DNA of 64,000 nucleotides from Cladopsammia gracilis. Its lineage: Eukaryota > Cnidaria > Anthozoa > Scleractinia > Dendrophylliidae. Of the stretch, positions 59,301 through 64,000 are shown piece by piece (positions within the stretch are counted from its first letter, which is position 1; every line of letters begins with the position of its first letter). Location of the stretch: assembly GCA_022457155.1 (NCBI GenBank), contig JAJGOT010000352.1, positions 248,001 to 312,000 of the forward strand. The letters are read 5' to 3'. The notes beneath the pieces are model-generated. The model saw nothing but the letters and a program-made list of their open reading frames with translations, was not told where the DNA came from and did not search any database. Both the position numbers and the translations under genes were made by a program.

Positions 59301-62300
59301 ATTATTTCACGTATCATGATTATTAGAAGGTAGTATGGTAACAATACAGTGTTGTCAAACCTGTGGACAGACTCCTTCAACCACATCCACCACCACAATT
59401 GCACCATCACACAGTCGGACAGCTGTGGAAACCTGGAATGTACAGTGACATTGAAAAGGCACAAAACAGAATATTTTATTTTAATATCTAGCTAAAAATA
59501 GTTTACAAATTTAAGCATTAATTACTGGATAAAGCACACTGATAATCTGAAGACTTTAGCAATTTGCTTATAAATACATGTAAACATAGATCTATCAAGC
59601 CAGACAAAATCGAAGGCTCCTATGAGGTAACTTGTGAATATGACATGTTCTGATCCTCCCCTCCCCTCTCCTAGACGTTTTTTCATCTCCACTCCCTGCA
59701 TCCAGCTCACCACTCTCACCTCCATCCACCAGCATCCCCATGGGTAGGGCAGATGACCATTACACATTTGCAGGGTCAATGTTCACTGACCCTCCCCTCT
59801 ACCAGGTATTTTGCTCCACCAACCCTACACCCCACCCCACCGTCTAACTCCCCGCCCTACCTTCCCTATAACACCATCCCCATGGGTAAGACAGGTGATG
59901 ATTACGTATTGTGGGCAAAATGTTAACAGCTGATAAAAAATATAGCACATGTAGGATATTAATTTTGATGATGGGTATTAAAAACCATTATCGTGTTCGA
60001 AGAACGCAATCCTAATTTCATGTTGGTTACCCTGTCCCTTGCATGCAGAAACATTTGAAAAATTTTGGTGTCCAGACTGCCAAATGGCCACCCCTATTGC
60101 TTTTTTCAGGGGCTCACTTCCACCAGAAACCTTTGAACAAGTCTCCATAATCTTTCATTACTGCTAGTTATGCACAATTATTTTAATTTATTAGATGTAC
60201 CTTCAACTATTTTAATTTATTAGATGTAGTACATGCACAGATGTATCGTAAAAAAGTTTAATACATGTATATAATGCTTGCCTCACTGGAGAAATCCACA
60301 TGCCCAGGAGAATCAATAAGGTTAACTATGTATTCTTCTTCATCTACAAAATAATAAGAAGCTTATTAATAATATTATTTATGTTCTGGTATTAGAAAGC
60401 TACTCCCTCTGCAATTTGATCAACCAAAGGGCCAGAGATTGAGCTTGTGTAATCTACAAGAAACTTTACTTTCACAATCCTTCTTAGACCCCAGGCCTAC
60501 CCAGATAATTATTTATAATAATGGGGATGCTGCCTCAATGCAATGGCACTAACATGCTTGGCTGGGTACCTATAATCACATAGAGCTTGGGGGAGTTCAA
60601 TGTTGTGGTGTGCTAGCAACCAGACCACAGCCCAGTACACTGTCACACCACTACATGTACCTACATGTAAGAGGGATGAAAAAACACCAGTGAAACAATG
60701 TCGCAAAACAACAAAGTGAAGCAGCCCCATGCTAAGCGATGCATGGGGTCAACCTCCATAAAGCCACCGGTGCCCAGCCCCCATGCAGATACCTCTTTGT
60801 TGTTTCTGGTTAGAAACTAAAACTTACCAGAGTTACATGTAGTGCATAATTTATCAACATTACACTCTTATTGGAGATGATTGAAGGACCTCTTCATAGA
60901 AGCCTGGTTGACCAGGCTACTCTGGTTACCAAGATGTTATACTCCTGTTTTCTTTGTAACAATGTCAAGCTGTTTATATATGGTATAAGAAGGGGGCTGA
61001 GTTACCAAGATCTTAATTTTTCCAACCAAGTTCTCAGTAACTGGGCTAGAAAGAGGGGAACTGGGGAGAATGGATTTTTATTTTTCCTTCCTTAACCTAC
61101 ATGCCAAGAAGATTAACTAACCTTTAGTAAAGAGCAAAGAAATTGCACTTGATTTCATTGTTATTCCTCTAAGCTGCTCATCTTCACGGCTATCCATGTA
61201 CCTCAACTAATAGGATCAGAACAATAACATAAATAGTCCATGTACTTGTTATCCTAGTTTTAAATACTATTAAGTGAACTTATTATTAAGGACAATAAGG
61301 TAAAAATGATATATAACTATTTGTGAGATTTGTGGCCATGAACAGACAAAGATGTCATACTTATTGCAAACTCGAGTAAAGACAAACTTGAAACTTGAGT
61401 AAAGACAACAGTCTTATGTCATAACAACCACGCTGGCCAATTCTGACAGTCATATGCTGTTTCAATGTGACATCTGATATAAACTACAAGTAATGAATCT
61501 CTCATTAATTTTTTTCCTCAGGGATAGACAGGCAGGCAAACACAGGAACACATGTAAAAGTTACCTCCTATGAGGAGACATAATGCAAGGAGATACAACA
61601 AGTCATGCTAGTGAAGAGTGACTCTTTGGAGGAGGAAATTTTTGTCACCTATTTACCTATCGGTGTGGGAAATAAGGGACAACATACATGTAATTGAAGA
61701 GAGCGTCTGACGTCTACAAATCATTCTTAGCTACTTTTTCTCACTTCTGTATGAAACAGACATAGAGCTGAATGTTAGTTTAAGTGAAGTCATCCCTACA
61801 AGGGTATTCAGCTTTATGGTACAGTGACAGGAAGATGTGAATAAGGCCAAAAAGTTAGAACCAAAACAGACCTATTAGGCTAAAACCAGACCCAAAAATA
61901 TCCAACGACCCAAAAAGCCACGTTTTTCTCTCTGCATAAAAAGATTACACCAAAATGTTTCACCCCAAAAAATCAGCACAAAATTTCTAACCCAAAAAGA
62001 ATTCCTCAGATCACAAATTTCAAACCCGAAAAAGGCCATCGCACCTCCCTGTTTGAGTACCCCCCACCCTCCCCCCCCCCCTCCACCCCCACCCCCAGGA
62101 TGTCACCATGTATGTAATGGATCGATTAATAAACAAGGTGCATTCCATGTAGGTTACACAGAAGATCTTCAGTGAGGTTCTTTGCCACTTGGAGAAGGTT
62201 TTTTATTTCACATATATAATTATTATAGGCACCACATGTACAAATGTAAATGATATTGAAACGTCTCTTTTGGTTTATTAGTCTTACTTTGCCTGCCAAT

Positions 62301-62537
62301 CGCTGTGAAATGATCCCATTACTGGCTACCAGTGCGTCAGCTATTGTTGTTTTACCTAAAGAAGTTATATTAAAGCTCAGATCGAATGAAACAGTAAAGT
62401 TTCAAATAACTCAATAAAAAATGATTGCGAAAATAGCTTTGCTTACCATGGTCAACATGTGCCAAAATACAGATATTCCTTATATTTTTCGGATTTTTCT
62501 GAAGTTCAGAAAGGCATTCCGGTGTTGTAGTTCTCAT
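47325..62537 (-). CDS. EFL1: Elongation factor-like GTPase 1 (60S ribosome maturation), 15 coding exons
   Basis: EFL1 is the cytosolic EF-2-like GTPase that works with SBDS to release eIF6 from late pre-60S subunits. Coding exons in transcript order: 62447-62537, 62288-62355, 61122-61206, 60282-60343, 59361-59432, 58624-58761, 57750-57976, 56684-56884, 54891-55150, 54241-54340, 53387-53719, 52629-52996, 50348-50968, 49095-49831, 47325-47507. They join in frame to 1181 codons plus TAA (human about 1120). GTPase motifs: P-loop A26HVDHGKTT34, RGIT 66-69, D92SPGH96, N146KID149. Later blocks: [100 protein letters not shown] 62537 is the only start in frame. Residues about 928-1015 are a low-complexity Gly/Thr/Ser/Glu/Asn-rich insert where EFL1 proteins vary. 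Intron 4 (from 60281) starts GCAAGC; the others are GT-AG. Confidence 0.96.
47551..47730. mobile_element. Foldback MITE, EFL1 intron 14
   Basis: Perfect 20-bp inverted ends CAATAGGCCATTTCCGAGTT, and long inner arms around AAAGCGAGGCTAGGTGC. A diverged copy lies at 57532-57679. It sits 44 bp upstream of the last EFL1 exon in transcript orientation. Confidence 0.85.
48520..48865 (-). mobile_element. Inverted-repeat retroelement fragment carrying a hammerhead ribozyme
   Basis: Arms of about 95 bp are inverted copies: 48520-48615 starts CAAACTGCAAGGCTGATCTG, and 48768-48865 ends with its complement. The spacer is about 150 bp, and the hammerhead lies at the inner edge of the left arm. The arrangement resembles terminal parts of Penelope-like elements or retrozymes. 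No reverse transcriptase frame is present. It lies in EFL1 intron 14 in the sense orientation. Confidence 0.65.
48604..48648 (-). ncRNA. Hammerhead ribozyme motif (type I layout, canonical core)
   Basis: Minus strand, 5' to 3': stem I ACCGCG; core CUGACGA (48636-48642); stem II GCCC / GGGC with loop CAAACA; core GAAA (48618-48621); stem III word ACAGCUGU (sharing the last A of GAAA); cleavage-site C at 48610; stem I CGCGGU. Every conserved core position matches the hammerhead consensus, and stem I pairs over 6 bp. Stem III can form 2 bp with an AGCU loop in a monomer, or 8 bp between two molecules. Predicted cleavage lies between 48610 and 48609. Confidence 0.8.
49910..49962. mobile_element. 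53-bp foldback insertion with 9-bp target duplication
   Basis: Perfect 20-bp inverted ends CAACCTCGTTCCCAGGGTCT around a 13-nt loop. AAATGTGTC lies directly on both sides (49901-49909, 49963-49971). It sits in EFL1 intron 13, about 80 bp upstream of exon 14. Confidence 0.92.
50078..50176. repeat. Short tandem array of AAGCGCGGGAAAAC units
   Basis: Four copies (about 50081, 50105, 50137, 50164) with spacing of about 24-32 bp, in EFL1 intron 13. The same word is internal to the MITE at 10627-10916, so the array may have grown out of that element. Confidence 0.6.
51018..51057 (-). pseudogene. Duplicated 5' piece of EFL1 exon 13
   Basis: A 40-nt copy of the start of EFL1 exon 13 (50929-50968) lies 50 bp further into intron 12, complete with an AG acceptor. 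The frame encodes the same residues ([12 protein letters not shown]). The four differences (GGA/GGC, GAG/GAA, GGG/GGA, GCC/GCG) all fall at third codon positions and are synonymous. After CTGCA it diverges, so it cannot replace the exon. Confidence 0.8.
51531..51558. repeat. (CACC)n microsatellite
   Basis: About seven CACC units in EFL1 intron 12. Confidence 0.9.
51855..51935 (-). repeat. Single unit of the 106-bp satellite element
   Basis: Reverse orientation; shares TACTGCTCAGAAGGTTTCATT, GGATTTCATCCGCAGAC and AGTTAGACCCAC. It lies directly beside the palindromic insert that follows. Confidence 0.6.
51954..52172. mobile_element. Palindromic insert with hammerhead-like core and 13-bp target duplication
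   Basis: CAATATCACGCTA lies at 51941-51953 and 52173-52185, exactly flanking 219 bp. The insert has a unique head of about 65 bp. It then has inverted 45-bp arms (AAATAGAAATAAACATATTT ... and complement) enclosing the motif at 52071-52105. It lies in EFL1 intron 12. Confidence 0.85.
52071..52105 (+). ncRNA. Hammerhead-ribozyme-like motif
   Basis: Stem I CAAC; core CUGAUGA; one extra A; stem II GGGC / GCCC with CAA loop; core GAAA; stem III word ACGU; cleavage-site C; stem I GUUG. The core order is right and stem I pairs over 4 bp. The extra A and the loopless stem III mean self-cleavage as a monomer is doubtful. Antisense to EFL1. Confidence 0.5.
54355..54800 (-). repeat. 106-bp satellite element, reverse array (EFL1 intron 9)
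   Basis: Four to five units in reverse orientation (CATCCACAGACTCAAAAGTT, ACCACCTTGTACAGC, GTACTGCTCAGTAGC), one unit shortened. Sense with respect to EFL1 transcription. Confidence 0.88.
55985..56600 (+). repeat. Short (86-88 bp) variant array of the satellite element
   Basis: GATGAAATCC starts at 56072, 56158, 56244, 56332, 56420 and 56508 (spacing 86, 86, 88, 88, 88). Units share GTGACCATTCAAATGAAA and TCTAACTTTTGAGTCTGT with the 106-bp family. They lack the TTATTATGCTGTACAAGG segment and have CCTCTTCAGCAGTACTTTTG instead. The array ends in the tail TTTTTCAATATTTTGCAAAA. Lies in EFL1 intron 8. Confidence 0.92.
57065..57285 (+). mobile_element. tRNA-derived SINE
   Basis: A tRNA-like head with an A-box-like AGCACAGTGGTGAG and B box GGGTTCGATTCCTGG is followed by a body GTTGGTTCTTGTCC ... 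CTCTGAGG ... GGTATTCTGGTTTTCCTCCC ... CACAAAAAACAAAATTTCC. Head-plus-body order is that of tRNA-derived SINEs, which I associate with coral genomes. Located in EFL1 intron 7, antisense. Confidence 0.75.
57532..57679. mobile_element. Diverged copy of the 47551-47730 foldback MITE
   Basis: Ends CAATAGCCCATTACCGAGTT and AACTTGGAAATGGGCTATT; inner arms TTAGCCTCCTTTTCAAAC / GTTTGAAAAGGAGGCTAAG. In EFL1 intron 7. Confidence 0.75.
58876..59064. mobile_element. DNA-transposon remnant, TATGGACACC type
   Basis: Begins near GGTCAAACCTGAGTCTCC and ends GGGTGTCCATATTAAAG, with GGACACCTCTGTAAAACAGACAC inside. Similar in plan to 14203-14376. In EFL1 intron 5; no ORF. Confidence 0.5.
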
Positions 62538-62747
62538 GACTTTACTCTTCTTGTTTTTCAAACAAAACTACAGCCGTTTTTCCATCGCGATGTTCAACAT
62601 TCGCAGGTAGATTCACAGCACATTTCTACCATGTTGTGGTGCAACTTGAGCATCCGCAAACCAACAGCGGTTTTATGACAAGAGCATGCTCAGAAGGAGT
62701 TGGTTCCAATCTCCCAACCGCGCAACGTGCACTGTCATTCTCTCAAA
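62538..62747. promoter_or_regulatory. Divergent promoter region, EFL1 / PSMA4
   Basis: Only 210 bp separate the EFL1 and PSMA4 start codons, so promoter and 5' UTRs of both genes lie here. The PSMA4 ATG context is CAAAATGG. No TATA box is obvious. Shared regulation of a ribosome-maturation and a proteasome gene is possible but not shown. Confidence 0.6.
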
Positions 62748-63084
62748 ATGGTGGGTAAAGTTTTGTCTTCTTTGCACTGTTTTTCGAATCATTTTCCTTT
62801 ATATAAAGGAAATAACACAAAATGAAGTACTTAAAGATGTTTTTTTGTTAAATTTGCCGTATCTACTTCCAAAATGTTTGCCCAAACCGTTTGATCGAGC
62901 TGATCGGATGTCATACACCCGCATACAGTTTGATCAGATAAATTCTTATTTTGTGATTCTTTTTAAACTTTACTTTAATCTTTTTGGTTTTGTTGTTTCT
63001 CTGTTAAACCATCGTAATCTTTAAATGTGTTTTACATACAGTCTCGGCGTTATGATACAAGAACGACGATATTTTCGCCTGAAG
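62748..63084 (+). CDS. PSMA4: Proteasome subunit alpha type-4, first two coding exons (partial)
   Basis: Coding exon 1 is only the ATG at 62748-62750, followed at once by a donor (gtgggt). Exon 2 is 63042-63084 and encodes SRRYDTRTTIFSPE plus the first base of the next codon, before gtaaga. MSRRYD(S/T)RTTIFSPEG is the conserved N terminus of PSMA4 (alpha-3 of the yeast 20S ring), a structural subunit of the proteasome alpha ring whose N-terminal tail helps gate the pore. The next expected segment (RLYQVEYAMEAI-type) is not in 63085-64000, so intron 2 is at least 916 bp and the gene leaves the window. Confidence 0.9.
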
Positions 63085-63529
63085 GTAAGAAATGCATAGA
63101 TCAGGATAGATCTCGAAGCAAAGGTTGAATTTGTGTTACTATACTGTAGGTGAAATTTATACCTTTACTGCGCCTTTCAAGGCACAAACTCTGAAGTTCA
63201 AAGCCCAACTATGGTTGACGTTTTACTCTGCCATCAATCATAATTATTGGACAAACATTGGATCCCTGAAAACAGATCAGAAACTGACAAAATAATTAAT
63301 GGATCAAAATTCACCAATCACAACCCACAAACATGACCATGTGACCATTTTGCGTAAAGCATTGTTGTTTCCTGAGACGGCAGTGAAAATTGAAATTGTT
63401 GATTGAGTTATGAGTTTGCGTGTTATTGAAAACCACAGTAACTTTAGTTACTACAGTCGTTCATTGTATCACCAGTTTGATTGATGCTGATGTATTTGTT
63501 AGGGCATTTTAATATTATTAAATTAAGGT

Positions 63530-63840
63530 GTTGTTCACAATATAATAATATACATGAAAAAATTACTCAATTCTGATTGGCTAAGAGCAGTGCAGTTGAA
63601 GTGTAACACCAGTGCAAATTACAAATAAAAAAAATTGATGCAAATTTTTTTCATGTATAATTATTAATAAGTAATCATGCGGTTTTCTCGTTCAATTTGG
63701 GATTAATTTGCACTTGTGAGTTTTTCAAAAAGCTCAAATTGTACTCGCCGAAGCAGCTTGTGCAATTTGAGCTTTTTGAAAAACTCACTTGTGCAAATGC
63801 AAATTAATCCCAAATTGAACTCGAAACCGTATGATTACCT
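63530..63840. mobile_element. Foldback elements in PSMA4 intron 2
   Basis: 63684-63838 is a long palindrome: GTAATCATGCGGTTTTCTCG on the left and its near-complement on the right, with arms of about 70 bp meeting near CGCCGAAGCAGC. Just before it, an inverted ATACATGAAAAAATT / AATTTTTTTCATGTAT pair at 63550 and 63640 encloses about 80 bp. No ORF. Confidence 0.7.
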
Positions 63841-64000
63841 AAATTAACTGTATGACTTTCATACCAGTATCATACCAGTATTTCATAGAGGTTTGGCTTT
63901 CATTGTGAAAAGAAATCACAAAAACTCAACAGAGAATAAAATGAAATATTGGCAATTAGTATCAACCATTAATCCAACCATCATTGGCTCACAAAAATCT

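Noticed and set aside
62538..62561. Upstream extension of EFL1 by eight codons
   Set aside because: The codon at 62559-62561 is TTG on the minus strand and no ATG precedes 62537 in this frame.

Overview
The window looks like nuclear DNA of an anthozoan cnidarian, most likely a stony coral. This is inferred from intron-rich, conserved animal housekeeping genes, intronless class A GPCR genes, AT-rich non-coding DNA, and dense short foldback/MITE-like repeats of types I associate with coral genomes. No species can be named from the sequence alone.

Layout. (1) 1-2475: intergenic repeats, then single-exon EMC2 on the minus strand. (2) 2907-29070: VPS45 on the plus strand, 16 coding exons that join in frame to 577 codons. 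It is head-to-head with EMC2 across 431 bp. Its 7.5-kb intron 12 holds an intronless class A GPCR gene on the opposite strand (16465-17469) and a decayed partial copy of it (about 16094-16350). (3) 29071-47324: mostly repeats, with a second intronless GPCR (34706-35650) and a weak candidate signal-peptide exon near 39440. (4) 47325-62537: EFL1 on the minus strand, 15 coding exons that join in frame to 1181 codons. (5) 62748 onward: the first two coding exons of PSMA4 (proteasome alpha-4) on the plus strand, head-to-head with EFL1 across 210 bp; the gene runs off the window.

The housekeeping genes act in separate pathways: membrane-protein insertion (EMC2), endosomal SNARE fusion (VPS45), 60S ribosome maturation (EFL1) and protein degradation (PSMA4). 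What links them is their arrangement as two divergent pairs sharing short intergenic promoters.

The most unusual content is in the repeats. First, a set of palindromic inserts carries hammerhead-ribozyme motifs. The best, at 48604-48648 on the minus strand, has the full CUGANGA / GAAA / UH core with complementary stems I and II. Two related inserts have clear 13-bp and 17-bp flanking direct repeats. In all three motifs stem III is a self-complementary word (ACAGCUGU, ACGU, AUUAAU). Second, a 106-bp tandem repeat occurs at about eleven separate loci in both orientations, with recognisable shared end sequences at several. This looks like a mobile element with an internal array; one array is a trimeric higher-order repeat. 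Third, four tiny foldback elements (47-133 bp) each have an exact 9-bp target duplication.

Other gene-level observations are two GC-AG introns (one in VPS45, one in EFL1), a duplicated piece of an EFL1 exon whose only differences are synonymous, and a PSMA4 first coding exon that consists of the ATG alone.
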